From contig NZ_FOFA01000002.1 in NCBI RefSeq assembly GCF_900110855.1, positions 434,001-498,000 on the forward strand: a DNA stretch of 64,000 bases, written 5' to 3'. Numbering within the stretch: position 1 is the stretch's first letter; the number at the start of each line of letters is the position of its first letter. This document shows, piece by piece, positions 43,381-52,045 of this stretch. The translations under genes and the position numbers were made by a program. The notes under the pieces were generated by a model. That model did not search any database. It saw nothing but the letters and a program-made list of their open reading frames with translations, and had not been told where the DNA came from. This stretch comes from Microlunatus flavus (GTDB taxonomy: Bacteria; Actinomycetota; Actinomycetes; Propionibacteriales; Propionibacteriaceae).

Positions 43381-45594
43381 TCATCCACGGGCGGACGCCA
43401 CCACGGCCTCGCGGCTCTCGGGCTGCGGCCCAGGGGCGTCAGGTGCCTCCGCCGCCGAGCCGGGCGCGGCCTGCCGGGCGTCGGCGTGGTCGGTCGGCTG
43501 GTCGCCCGCCGGGTCGGTGGTGCTCCGCGGCAGGGTGAAGTGGAGCGTCGCCCCGCGCTCGGCGTTGTTGCTCGCCCAGATCCGCCCGCCGGAGCGCTCC
43601 ACCAGGCTCCGGCTGATCGCCAGGCCGAGCCCGAACCCGCCCTTCTCGCGGGCGTCGCTGGAGTCGACCTGCTCGAAGCGGTTGAAGATCCGCTCCAGCC
43701 GGTCCTCGGGGATGCCGCGGCCCTGGTCGCTCACGCGGAACTCGACCACCTCGGCCTGCTGGTCGGCGCTGATCTCGACCAGCCCGCCGGGGTAGGAGAA
43801 CTTCAGCGCGTTGCCGATCAGGTTGATCAGGGTCTGCGCCGCGCGGTCGGGGTCGGCGTGCACGGCGCCGTCCACCGCGCCGACACGCACCTCGACGCCG
43901 GCCTCCGCGGCCAGCACCTGCATCTGCTCGACCGCCGCGTCCACGACCTCGCGCGCGCTCTGCCGGCCGGGCTGCAGCACCAGTACGCCGGACTCGATGC
44001 GCTCGATGTCGAGGATGTCGTCGACGAGCCGGTTGAGCCGGTGCGCGCTGATCGAGGCGATCTCGAGCATCCGGCCCGCCGCCGCCGGGAGGGGTCCGAG
44101 GGCCCCGCCCGAGATGAGCCCCAGCGAGCCCTGGATCGCGGTGAGCGGTGTTCGCAGTTCGTGGCTGACCATCGAGACGAACTCCGACTTGAGCCGGTCG
44201 ACCTCGCGGCGCTGCGTGACGTCGCGGAAGATCACGACGGCGCCCACCACGACGTCCTCCTCGGTCAGCGGGGTCGTCGTCACCTCCACCGGCAGCAGCC
44301 GGCCGTCCGAGCGCACGTAGCTGTCCGCCTCGGCGGTGCTCACGAGGCCCTCCCGCACCGCCTCGGTGATGTAGCACTGGTCCTTGGGCAGGAGCTGGCC
44401 CTCGGGCCCGCGCTCGTGGAACGTGGCGTGCGCGTCGCGCCCGATGAGCTCGGCCGGGCCGTAGCCGAGCGCGCGGGAGGTCGCCGGGTTGACGAAGGTG
44501 ATCAGTCCCTCGCGGTCGACGCCGTAGATCCCCTCGCCGACCGAGTCGACGAGGAGGTCGGTCCGGGCGGTGATCTGGCGCAGCGAACGGGTCCGCTCGG
44601 CGACGCGCTCCTCGAGCCGGCGCCGCAACCGGTCGTTGTCCAGCCCGAGCAGGATCTGCCGCGCGAGGACCGCGAGCACGACCAGCAGCAGCAGGACCAC
44701 CGCCGACGGGCTCGCCCGGTCGGCGCTGAAGCCGGCGAGGGTGATGCCGAGCGCCACCAGGAACAGCGTGAACATGACGACGGTGCTGGGCAGCGGCGAC
44801 CTCTCGCGGGACCCGCCCTCCGGCTCCGCGGCGCCGAGCGTGGGCGCCCAGATGGCCAGCACGAGCAGCAGGTAGCCCGACAGCCAGCCGGCGTCCACGA
44901 GGGAGCCGTAGCTGAACTGGCGGCCCGACGCCGCCACGAAGGCGAAGGCGAAGTCGGACGCGGCGAAGCAGTAGAAGCTCGCGGCGACGAGCCCGAGCAT
45001 CAGGTGGTCGCGCCGGGAACGGATGTAGAGCAGGGTGGCCAGCGTCGCCAGCACGACGTCGGTGACCGGCACCACCAGCAGCGGCCAGCCGCCCGGGTTG
45101 TCGACGAGCAGGTCGGGGAAGAGGGTGACGTCGGCGACGAGCAGGATCGACCCGCCGATGACGATCCCGTCCAGCACCATGCGGGTGAGGTCGGTGGTCC
45201 GCCGCGGGCTGCTGGGGAACTGCACCAGACCGGCGACGGCCACCGCCAGCGCCAGGGTGAGCACGAGGTCGCCCGGCATGACGCGGCCGGGTGCGGTGGC
45301 CCGCGGCAGCACGAGCTGGAGCAGGTTCGACAGCGAGGCCAGCAGGCAGGCGAGCACGAACAGCACGTACGCGCGCCGTCGCCGTCCGGCGTGGCTCAGG
45401 ATCCGGTGGCGGAACCCGAGGCCGGCGACCACGCCGCTGGTGGCCAGGGCGGTGAGGGTGACCGTCTGGCGCACGTGGTGCGGCAGATCGCTGGCGAGGA
45501 CGACGACCAGGACGGCCAGGACCAGCACGACGGCGAGCCCCATCGAGCGGAGCCGGCGCGTCGCCCTCGTACGGGGGTCGAGGTGCCCCTCCAT
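43381..45594 (-). CDS. Membrane sensor histidine kinase with PAS domain
   Basis: 737 residues: about nine or ten membrane segments in the first 300, a coiled coil, a PAS domain (about 345-460; YGVDREGLITFVNPATSRALGY), a HisKA domain with the phosphate-accepting His478 (SMVSHELRTPLTAI) and a HATPase domain (NLIGNALKFSYPGG, DQGRGIPEDRL, GFGLGLAISRSL). A Pro/Ala-rich tail follows. ATG 45594 lies seven bases after a TATTTT -10 box. Faces a receiver-Hpt pair across the promoter region. Confidence 0.93.
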   Translation of the reverse strand: MEGHLDPRTRATRRLRSMGLAVVLVLAVLVVVLASDLPHHVRQTVTLTALATSGVVAGLGFRHRILSHAGRRRRAYVLFVLACLLASLSNLLQLVLPRATAPGRVMPGDLVLTLALAVAVAGLVQFPSSPRRTTDLTRMVLDGIVIGGSILLVADVTLFPDLLVDNPGGWPLLVVPVTDVVLATLATLLYIRSRRDHLMLGLVAASFYCFAASDFAFAFVAASGRQFSYGSLVDAGWLSGYLLLVLAIWAPTLGAAEPEGGSRERSPLPSTVVMFTLFLVALGITLAGFSADRASPSAVVLLLLVVLAVLARQILLGLDNDRLRRRLEERVAERTRSLRQITARTDLLVDSVGEGIYGVDREGLITFVNPATSRALGYGPAELIGRDAHATFHERGPEGQLLPKDQCYITEAVREGLVSTAEADSYVRSDGRLLPVEVTTTPLTEEDVVVGAVVIFRDVTQRREVDRLKSEFVSMVSHELRTPLTAIQGSLGLISGGALGPLPAAAGRMLEIASISAHRLNRLVDDILDIERIESGVLVLQPGRQSAREVVDAAVEQMQVLAAEAGVEVRVGAVDGAVHADPDRAAQTLINLIGNALKFSYPGGLVEISADQQAEVVEFRVSDQGRGIPEDRLERIFNRFEQVDSSDAREKGGFGLGLAISRSLVERSGGRIWASNNAERGATLHFTLPRSTTDPAGDQPTDHADARQAAPGSAAEAPDAPGPQPESREAVVASARG

Positions 45595-45601
45595 GCCCGT
45601 A

Positions 45602-45607
45602 AAAATA
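45602..45607 (-). promoter_or_regulatory. -10 box of the histidine kinase gene
   Basis: TATTTT on the minus strand ends seven bases before ATG 45594; the message would be leaderless, which supports this start over longer in-frame ones. Confidence 0.45.
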
Positions 45608-45690
45608 GCATCCGGGCCGCCCGCGACCACGTCGTCCGCGAAGGTTCCGGACCGGCCGCGCGGCGGTGCGCGCGGTACGACCCCCGTACG

Positions 45691-46077
45691 ATGACCGGCG
45701 TGACGGGACCGGTGCGACGCGTGCTGGTCGTCGACGACGACGAGCTGCTGCGCGAGGTGGCGAAGGCGTCGCTCGAGCTGGTCGGCGGCTGGTCGGTCAG
45801 CACGGCGGCGTCCGGGCCGGAGGCCGAGGAGATGGCCCGCGCGGAGCACCCCGACGTGATCATGATGGACGTGATGATGCCCGGCCAGGACGGCCCGACG
45901 ACGTTCGCGCAGCTGCGCGAGGACGAGGACACCCGCGACATCCCCGTGATCTTCCTGACCGCCAAGAACAACACCGAGGGCTGGCACGGCAGCGGGCTCG
46001 CCGGCGTGATCGCCAAGCCGTTCGACGCCATGCGGCTCGCGGCGCAGGTCAGCCGGCTGCTGGGGTGGGACGCGTGA
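45691..46077 (+). CDS. Single-domain response regulator
   Basis: 128 residues, a lone receiver: VVDDDELLREVA, phosphate-accepting Asp60 in IMMDVMMPG, FLTAKN and the Lys in IAKPFD. No output domain, so it relays phosphate or acts by binding a partner. GTGA junction with the following Hpt gene suggests the two act together in a phosphorelay started by the neighbouring kinase. Confidence 0.93.
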   Translation: MTGVTGPVRRVLVVDDDELLREVAKASLELVGGWSVSTAASGPEAEEMARAEHPDVIMMDVMMPGQDGPTTFAQLREDEDTRDIPVIFLTAKNNTEGWHGSGLAGVIAKPFDAMRLAAQVSRLLGWDA

Positions 46078-46463
46078 CCGGCGACGCCGGGCGCGCCGTC
46101 CAGGAGGGCTGGGACGACGTCCCCGTCGACGGGCCGGAGACGATCGCCGAACGGCGGCTGCTGGCCTCCTTCGGGCAGCGGGCGCGCGAGGTGAACCTCT
46201 CGCGCGTCGGCCGGCTGTCTGAGCTGTTCGACCGGGCCGACGCCGGTCGCCTGGACGAGGACGGGCGCCGCGAGGCCGAGAACCTCGCCCACCAGCTGGT
46301 GGGCTCGGCGGGCACGTTCGGCCAGGCGGGCGCCTCGCTGGAGGCCGTCGAGGTCGAGCGGTACTTCGCGGTGACCGACGAGGGCGCTGCGTGGTCGGCG
46401 GCAGCAGGCGCCGCGGGCGCACGCCGCGCGCTCGACCGGCTGAGGGCCGAGCTCGCCCGCTGA
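46074..46463 (+). CDS. Hpt-domain phosphotransfer protein
   Basis: 129 residues. Helical bundle with the intact Hpt core LAHQLVGSAGTFG (His73). Passes phosphate between receivers. GTG 46074 overlaps the stop of the receiver gene. Likely target is the OmpR-type regulator or the single-domain receiver nearby. Confidence 0.88.
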   Translation: MTGDAGRAVQEGWDDVPVDGPETIAERRLLASFGQRAREVNLSRVGRLSELFDRADAGRLDEDGRREAENLAHQLVGSAGTFGQAGASLEAVEVERYFAVTDEGAAWSAAAGAAGARRALDRLRAELAR

Positions 46464-46509
46464 GCGCGTCCGCTGAGCGCGTCCGTCCGGCGGGGGCCGG
46501 TCGGTGGGC

Positions 46510-47154
46510 TCAGCGGTAGCCGTGCACGGGGGGCGCGGGCCTCCGGCTCTGGGCGTCGCGGCGGTGCAGGCCCCAGGCTGCGAGCACGCCGCCGACCGCC
46601 CCGCCGAGGTGGGCCTGCCAGCTGACCCCGCTGCTGGTGGGCAGGACGCCCCACAGCAGCCCGCCGTAGACCAGCAGGATCACCACGGCCAGGGCCACCT
46701 GGCCGGGCCGGCGCGACCACAGCCCGCGAGCGAGCAGGTAGGTGAACCAGCCGAAGATCAGCCCGCTCGCGCCGAGCACGATGGTCCCGGCCGGGGTGAG
46801 GAGCCAGGCGGTGAGGCCCGAAGTCACGACGCTGACCAGCGACGACACCACCCAGCGGGCCAGGCCGCCGAGCAGGACCAGCAGGCCGAAGCCGAAGAAG
46901 GGCAGCGAGTTGCTCGCCAGGTGGTCCCAGCCGGCGTGCAGCAGCGGAGCGGTGAAGATCTCGGGCAGCCCGTCGACCTGACGGGCGTGGATGCCGTAGG
47001 TGTCGAGGGCGTTGCCGCTCAGCTGGTCGAGCACCTCGAGGAACCACAGCCCCGCGAGCAGCGCCGCCATCACCACCACGGCGTGCAGCGGGCGCACCGG
47101 CCGGTCGGGCCGGCTGCTCGGGCTGAAGGGCTGGGTGACCGGCTGGCTGCTCAT
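46510..47154 (-). CDS. Rhomboid-family intramembrane serine protease
   Basis: 214 residues, about six membrane segments. Catalytic Ser130 in GASGLIFGW and His182 in WQAHLGG, with Asn82 in HLASNS as oxyanion partner. Cleaves membrane segments of other proteins; the substrate is unknown. ATG 47154 follows GGAGGAGCGC. Convergent with the Hpt gene and divergent from DUF4192. Confidence 0.92.
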   Translation of the reverse strand: MSSQPVTQPFSPSSRPDRPVRPLHAVVVMAALLAGLWFLEVLDQLSGNALDTYGIHARQVDGLPEIFTAPLLHAGWDHLASNSLPFFGFGLLVLLGGLARWVVSSLVSVVTSGLTAWLLTPAGTIVLGASGLIFGWFTYLLARGLWSRRPGQVALAVVILLVYGGLLWGVLPTSSGVSWQAHLGGAVGGVLAAWGLHRRDAQSRRPAPPVHGYR

Positions 47155-47320
47155 GCGCTCCTCCGTCGTCCTCGGGACTCCAGGGTGCCCGGTCGCGACA
47201 AGGCCGCGGCCCTGCAGCGGCCGTGCCGTCCGTCCACAGGGCTCGACGTCTGCGGGGCGTCGTCCACAGGCCGGCGCCGAGCGGCGGCACGCCGCGGCCA
47301 CCGCGCAGAACGCTGCCGGT

Positions 47321-48367
47321 GTGACCACCTCCTACCGACCCGCCGGCCCGTCGCGCGACCCCGGACCCTCCGACGAGCCCGTCCGGCTCCGCGTGCGCGA
47401 GCCGGGCGACCTGCTCGCCACCGTCCCCTTCCTGCTCGGCTTCCACCCCGCGGAGTCGCTCGTCGCGCTGTTCCTCTCCTCCGGCCGGGTGCTGCTCGCG
47501 GCCCGCTTCGACCTCGCGCCCGGCCTCGAGGAGGAGGTGCAGGGCCTCGTGGAGCAGCACGCCGTCGAGGGCCTCGTCCTGGTCGCGTACGCCGCCGACG
47601 CGGACGCGGGCCGCGGGGTGCTGGAGAGCCACCGCGCCCAGCTGCACGGCGTGGAGCTGGTCGACCTCCTCCTCGTCGACGGCGAGCGCTGGTGGTCGCT
47701 CGCCTGCACGACCGGCTGCTGCCCGGCGGACGGGACCCGGTACGCCCCGGACGCGCACCCGATCAGCGCCGAGGCCGTCTGGGCCGGGCTGGTCGCGCGG
47801 CCCGACCGGGCGAGCGTCGTCGCCACCGTCGCCGGCCCCCCGCCCGAGCGTCACGCAGCGCTGGACCGCCGCGCCGAGGAGCTCGCGGCGGCCCTCGCGG
47901 CCGCGCCCGGGCGGTGGTCCCTCGACGACCGGCGGGCCGCGCTCGGGCTGGCGGTCGTCGACGCCCTCGTCCGCCTCGGCGAGCCGGCGTCCGCACCGGG
48001 CCCCGCGCCCCTCGACGACGACGCGTGCCTGACCCTGGCCCTGCTCGCGCATGAGGCCTCGGTGCGCGACGTCGCGTGCGCGCTCGTCACCCGGGAGGAC
48101 GCCGACCGGCACCTGGCGGTGTGGCTCGAGGTGGTCGCCCGGACCCCACCGGGGCTGGCGTGCGGACCCGTCGGCGTCCTCGGGATCGCCGCGTGGGCCT
48201 CGGGCAACGGCACGCTGCTGAACGCCTGCTGCGAGCGGCTCGAACGGCTCGACCCCGCGTACCCGATGGGCCGGCTGCTGTCCGACGTCAGCCGGCGCGC
48301 GCTCGCGCCGGCGTGGTGGGACGCGATGGCCGACGGCCTGCGCGGCGACCTGGGGCTGGGCCGGTGA
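47321..48367 (+). CDS. DUF4192 family protein
   Basis: 348 residues. The family's opening LRVREPGDLLATVPFLLGFHPAESLVALFL is clear, as are TTGCCPADGTRYAP and GIAAWASGNGTLLNACCERL. DUF4192 is an actinomycete family of unknown function. GTG 47321 is 166 bases from the divergent rhomboid gene. Confidence 0.9.
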   Translation: MTTSYRPAGPSRDPGPSDEPVRLRVREPGDLLATVPFLLGFHPAESLVALFLSSGRVLLAARFDLAPGLEEEVQGLVEQHAVEGLVLVAYAADADAGRGVLESHRAQLHGVELVDLLLVDGERWWSLACTTGCCPADGTRYAPDAHPISAEAVWAGLVARPDRASVVATVAGPPPERHAALDRRAEELAAALAAAPGRWSLDDRRAALGLAVVDALVRLGEPASAPGPAPLDDDACLTLALLAHEASVRDVACALVTREDADRHLAVWLEVVARTPPGLACGPVGVLGIAAWASGNGTLLNACCERLERLDPAYPMGRLLSDVSRRALAPAWWDAMADGLRGDLGLGR

Positions 48368-48408
48368 ACGCACCCGGCGACCTCGTCGGCGACCGGCACC
48401 GGTCCCAC

Positions 48409-48414
48409 TAGGGT
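48409..48414 (+). promoter_or_regulatory. -10 box of the PfkB kinase gene
   Basis: TAGGGT ends six bases before ATG 48421 and no ribosome site is visible, as for other leaderless-looking genes in the window. Confidence 0.45.
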
Positions 48415-48420
48415 GCGGGC

Positions 48421-49365
48421 ATGACGCGCTTCGTGGTCTGCGGCGAGACCCTCATCGACCTGGTCCGGTCCGAGACCGAGGAGTCCACGCCGTTCCGGTC
48501 GGTGTGGGAGGCCCTGTCCGCCGGAGGCCCGATGAACAGCGCCGTGGCGCTGGGGACGCTGGGCGCGGAGGCCCAGTTCCTGGGCCGGCTGTCGACCGAC
48601 GCCTTCGGCCGCCAGCTGCGCGAGCACGTCGAGGGCGCGGGCGTCGGGCTCGACCTGGCGACCGTCTCGCCGCAGGCCACCTCGATCGCCGTCGTCAGCC
48701 TCGACGAGGAGGGCGTCGCCAGCTACACCTTCCACTTCGACGACACGGCCAACTTCGGCTGGCGGGCCGAGGAGCTGCCCGAGCTCGCGGACGACGACTG
48801 GCTGCACATCGCCTCGCTCTCGTGCGTGGTCGACCCGGGCGCCGAGGTCCTGCTGGACTGGGCCGGAACCGTGCGCACCGGCGTCTCGTACGACATCAAC
48901 GTGCGCCCCACGGTCATCACCGACCCGGCTGCGTACTGGGCCAAGGTCGAGCCGTGGCTCGCGGCCGTCGGGCGGCGCCAGGGCGTCGTCAAGGCCAGCG
49001 ACGCCGACATCGACTTCCTCGCCCGCGCGCTCGGCGGCGGCGACCCGGTCGAGATCGCGGCCGGCTGGGTCGAGGAGCACGGCCTGGGGCTCGCGGTCGT
49101 GACGCTCGGCGCCGAGGGGGCCGCCGCGGTCGAGCCCGGCGGCGCCGTGACGCGGGTGCCGGGCTTCCGGACCGACGTCGTGGACACGGTCGGCGCCGGG
49201 GACACGTTCATGGCCGGGTTCCTCGACGCGCGCGTCGGCCACGGCCTCGACCTGGAGCAGAGCCTCCGCCGGGGGGCGGCGGCGGCCGCGATCGTCTGCG
49301 GACGCCAGGGCGCGCAGCCCCCGACCAGCGCCGAGGTCGACGCGCTCGTCGCGGCCCAGGGCTGA
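48421..49365 (+). CDS. PfkB-family sugar kinase (fructokinase/ribokinase type)
   Basis: 314 residues. N-terminal ETLIDLV and AGGPMNSAVALGTLG signature, and the C-terminal DTVGAGDTFMAGFLDA with the catalytic aspartate. Phosphorylates a sugar hydroxyl with ATP. It precedes the rhamnose regulon but has its own promoter, so a link to rhamnose use is uncertain. Confidence 0.9.
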   Translation: MTRFVVCGETLIDLVRSETEESTPFRSVWEALSAGGPMNSAVALGTLGAEAQFLGRLSTDAFGRQLREHVEGAGVGLDLATVSPQATSIAVVSLDEEGVASYTFHFDDTANFGWRAEELPELADDDWLHIASLSCVVDPGAEVLLDWAGTVRTGVSYDINVRPTVITDPAAYWAKVEPWLAAVGRRQGVVKASDADIDFLARALGGGDPVEIAAGWVEEHGLGLAVVTLGAEGAAAVEPGGAVTRVPGFRTDVVDTVGAGDTFMAGFLDARVGHGLDLEQSLRRGAAAAAIVCGRQGAQPPTSAEVDALVAAQG

Positions 49366-49534
49366 GCGCCGGGTCCCGACAGGCCCAAGGTCCCGACCGG
49401 CGGGTCGCTCCCGCCGGTGCCCGTGCGCGGTCGTCCAGGCGCCGCCATCAGCCCGTCCCTCGTCGCCGCACGCCTCGGCCACGACGTTGAATCGTGCCAC
49501 CCGCCTTCCGCGCGAACCGTCCCGAGACGTTCGG

Positions 49535-49580
49535 TTGACGCCTGCAGCGGGTCGTGGTTGCCTGCTCTAGAACGTTTCAT
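49535..49580 (+). promoter_or_regulatory. Promoter and LacI-type operator before the rhamnosidase gene
   Basis: TTGACG (49535-49540), 17 bases, TTGCCT (49558-49563), then AGAACGTTTCAT (49569-49580), whose reverse strand ATGAAACGTTCT matches the operators before the binding protein and rhaI genes. Confidence 0.65.
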
Positions 49581-49600
49581 CCGCAACGACGAGGAGAATC

Positions 49601-51895
49601 ATGCCCGAGTGGTCCGCCGTCCTGGTCTCGCCCGACTCCGACTTCGACGGCGCGCCGCTGCTGCGCACCGAGGTCCCGCTCGAGCAGGGCCACGGCGAGG
49701 TCGTGCGGGCGGTGCTGCGCGCCACCGCGCACGGCGTCTTCGAGGCGTACCTGAACGGGCACCCGGTGGACGACACCGTGCTCAGCCCGGGGTGGTCGAG
49801 CTACGAGTGGCGGCTGCGGTTCGTCGAGCGTGACGTGCTCCCGTTCGTGGCCGGTCTGGGTGAGGGCGAGCCCCTCGTGCTCGGCCTCGCGCTCGGCAAC
49901 GGCTGGTGGCGCGGGCGCCTCGGCTGGGCCGGCGGTCGCGCGTACTACGGCGACGAGCTCGGGGCGCTGGCCCAGCTCGACCTGACCTTCGCCGACGGCC
50001 ACACCCAGGTCGTGGGCACCGACGAGACGTGGACGGCCGGGCCGTCGGCGGTGACGGCGAACGACCTCTACGACGGCGAGACCATCGACGCCCGCCGCCT
50101 CGACGACTCCTGGCTCCGGCCCGGCCACACCGGGGCGGGCTGGACCGGCGTGCACCGCGGGGAGCTGGACCTCGCCACCCTCGAGCCCTACCTCGCCCCG
50201 CCCGTGCGCCGGGTGCTCGAGGTGCCGGCCCAGCGCGTGTGGACCTCTCCGGCGGGGCGCACCCTGGTCGACTTCGGGCAGAACCTCGTCGGCTGGGTGC
50301 GGGTGCGGGTGCAGGGCCCGGCGGGCAGTACCGTCACGCTGCGGCACGCAGAGGTGCTCGAGCACGACGAGCTGGGCACGCGGCCGCTGCGGACCGCGCT
50401 GGCGACGGACCACTTCGTGCTCAGCGGGGGCGAGGACGTCTTCGAGCCGACCTTCACCTTCCACGGCTTCCGCTACGCGGAGGTCGAGGGCTGGCCCGGC
50501 GAGCCGGACGCGGACGCCCTGACCGCCGTCGTCGTCTCCTCCGACCTGCGGCCAACCGGCGACTTCGCGTGCTCCGACGAGCTCGTCACCCAACTGCACC
50601 GCAACGCGGTGTGGGGGACCCGCGGCAACTTCCTCGACGTGCCGACCGACTGCCCCCAGCGCGACGAGCGGCTGGGCTGGACCGGCGACATCGCCGCCTT
50701 CACGCCGTCGGCGGCCTACCTCTTCGACGTCGACGACTTCCTGCGCGACTGGCTGCGCGACCTCGCCGCCGAGCAGCGCGCCGCCGACGGCATGGTGGCC
50801 TTCGTCATCCCCGACGTCCTCAAGTACGTGATCAAGGACGACCCGGCGGCCAGCGTCTTCGGCCCGCCCGACTCGACGGCGGTCTGGAGCGACGCGGCGG
50901 TCTGGGTGCCCTGGGCGCTGTGGCAGGCGTACGGCGACCGCCGGGTGCTGGCCGACCAGCTCGACTCGATGACCGCGCACGTGCGCCGGGTGGAGACGCT
51001 CCTCTCACCGAGCGGGCTGTGGGAGAAGAGCTTCCAGTTCGGCGACTGGCTCGACCCGACCGCCCCGCCCGAGAACGCCGCGCTGGCCAAGGCCGATCCG
51101 AGCGTCGTCGCGACGGCGTGCGTGTTCCGCAGCGCGACGCTGGTCGCGGAGACCGCCGCCCTCCTCGGGCACGGCGACGAGGCCCACTTCCGCGACCTCG
51201 CCGAGCGCACCCGCGCCGCGTTCGTCGAGCACTACGTCGGCGACGACGGCCGGATCAAGAGCGACGCCGTCACCGTGTACGCGCTGGCGATCGCCTTCGG
51301 CCTGCTCGACGAGGGCCAGCAGCAGCGGGCCGGCGAGCGGCTGGTCGAGCTCGTCCGGGAGGGCGGGCACCACATCCAGACCGGCTTCGCCGGCACGCCC
51401 TTCGTCACCGACGCGCTCACCCTGACCGGCCACCTCGACGACGCGTACGCCCTGCTGCTCCAGCGCGAGTGCCCCTCGTGGCTCTACCCGGTGACGATGG
51501 GCGCGACGACGGTCTGGGAGCGCTGGGACTCGATGCTGCCGGACGGGACGATCAACCCCGGGCAGATGACGAGCTTCAACCACTACGCGCTCGGTGCCGT
51601 CGTCGACTGGCTGCACCGCACCGTCGCCGGGCTGGCACCGCTGGAGCCCGGGTACGCCCGCGTGCTGGTGGCGCCGCAGCCGGGCGGCGGGCTGACCTGG
51701 GCCCGCACCTCGCTGGAGACCGCGCGGGGGCGGGTCGCGGTGGCGTGGACCCGCACCGACGACGGCGGCCTGGACCTCGACGTCGTCCTGCCCGAGGGCG
51801 TCAGCGGTGTCGTCCGGCTGCCGGGGGAGGCCGACCGCGAGATCGGCCCCGGCGAGCACCACCTCAACGCGGCCCTGGCCGCGGGCGTTGGCTGA
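49601..51895 (+). CDS. Alpha-L-rhamnosidase, glycoside hydrolase family 78
   Basis: 764 residues. An N-terminal beta-sandwich (GVFEAYLNGHPVDDTVLSPG), then the family domains; the (alpha/alpha)6 barrel starts near 340 with CPQRDERLGWTGD (acid residues about 355-362) and carries the base region TTVWERWDSM. Releases L-rhamnose from oligosaccharides or glycosides by inversion. No signal peptide, so it works in the cytoplasm on imported oligomers. Shorter than most GH78 enzymes (about 900-1000). Confidence 0.93.
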   Translation: MPEWSAVLVSPDSDFDGAPLLRTEVPLEQGHGEVVRAVLRATAHGVFEAYLNGHPVDDTVLSPGWSSYEWRLRFVERDVLPFVAGLGEGEPLVLGLALGNGWWRGRLGWAGGRAYYGDELGALAQLDLTFADGHTQVVGTDETWTAGPSAVTANDLYDGETIDARRLDDSWLRPGHTGAGWTGVHRGELDLATLEPYLAPPVRRVLEVPAQRVWTSPAGRTLVDFGQNLVGWVRVRVQGPAGSTVTLRHAEVLEHDELGTRPLRTALATDHFVLSGGEDVFEPTFTFHGFRYAEVEGWPGEPDADALTAVVVSSDLRPTGDFACSDELVTQLHRNAVWGTRGNFLDVPTDCPQRDERLGWTGDIAAFTPSAAYLFDVDDFLRDWLRDLAAEQRAADGMVAFVIPDVLKYVIKDDPAASVFGPPDSTAVWSDAAVWVPWALWQAYGDRRVLADQLDSMTAHVRRVETLLSPSGLWEKSFQFGDWLDPTAPPENAALAKADPSVVATACVFRSATLVAETAALLGHGDEAHFRDLAERTRAAFVEHYVGDDGRIKSDAVTVYALAIAFGLLDEGQQQRAGERLVELVREGGHHIQTGFAGTPFVTDALTLTGHLDDAYALLLQRECPSWLYPVTMGATTVWERWDSMLPDGTINPGQMTSFNHYALGAVVDWLHRTVAGLAPLEPGYARVLVAPQPGGGLTWARTSLETARGRVAVAWTRTDDGGLDLDVVLPEGVSGVVRLPGEADREIGPGEHHLNAALAAGVG

Positions 51896-51934
51896 ACCGT
51901 TACGGGCCGGGCACGACCGGGCCCGCCCGATCTG

Positions 51935-51984
51935 TTGACGTCGGGCAGGTCCGGCCGTTACCGTTCGGGCATTGAAACGATCCA
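51935..51984 (+). promoter_or_regulatory. Promoter and LacI-type operator before the ABC binding protein gene
   Basis: TTGACG (51935-51940), 18 bases, TACCGT (51959-51964), then TTGAAACGATCCA (51972-51984), one base different from the inverse of the rhaI operator. The message has a leader of about 70 bases. Confidence 0.7.
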
Positions 51985-52045
51985 GGCAGCGACGCCCGGG
52001 TGGCTCTGGCCTCTGTGCGGCTGTCGTGTCTATTCCGGAGGTCCC

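Noticed and set aside
42595-46077. Plus-strand open frame of about 1160 codons across the regulator and kinase genes
   Set aside because: It runs against two clear two-component genes and shows no motif; only its end coincides with the real receiver gene at 45691-46077.
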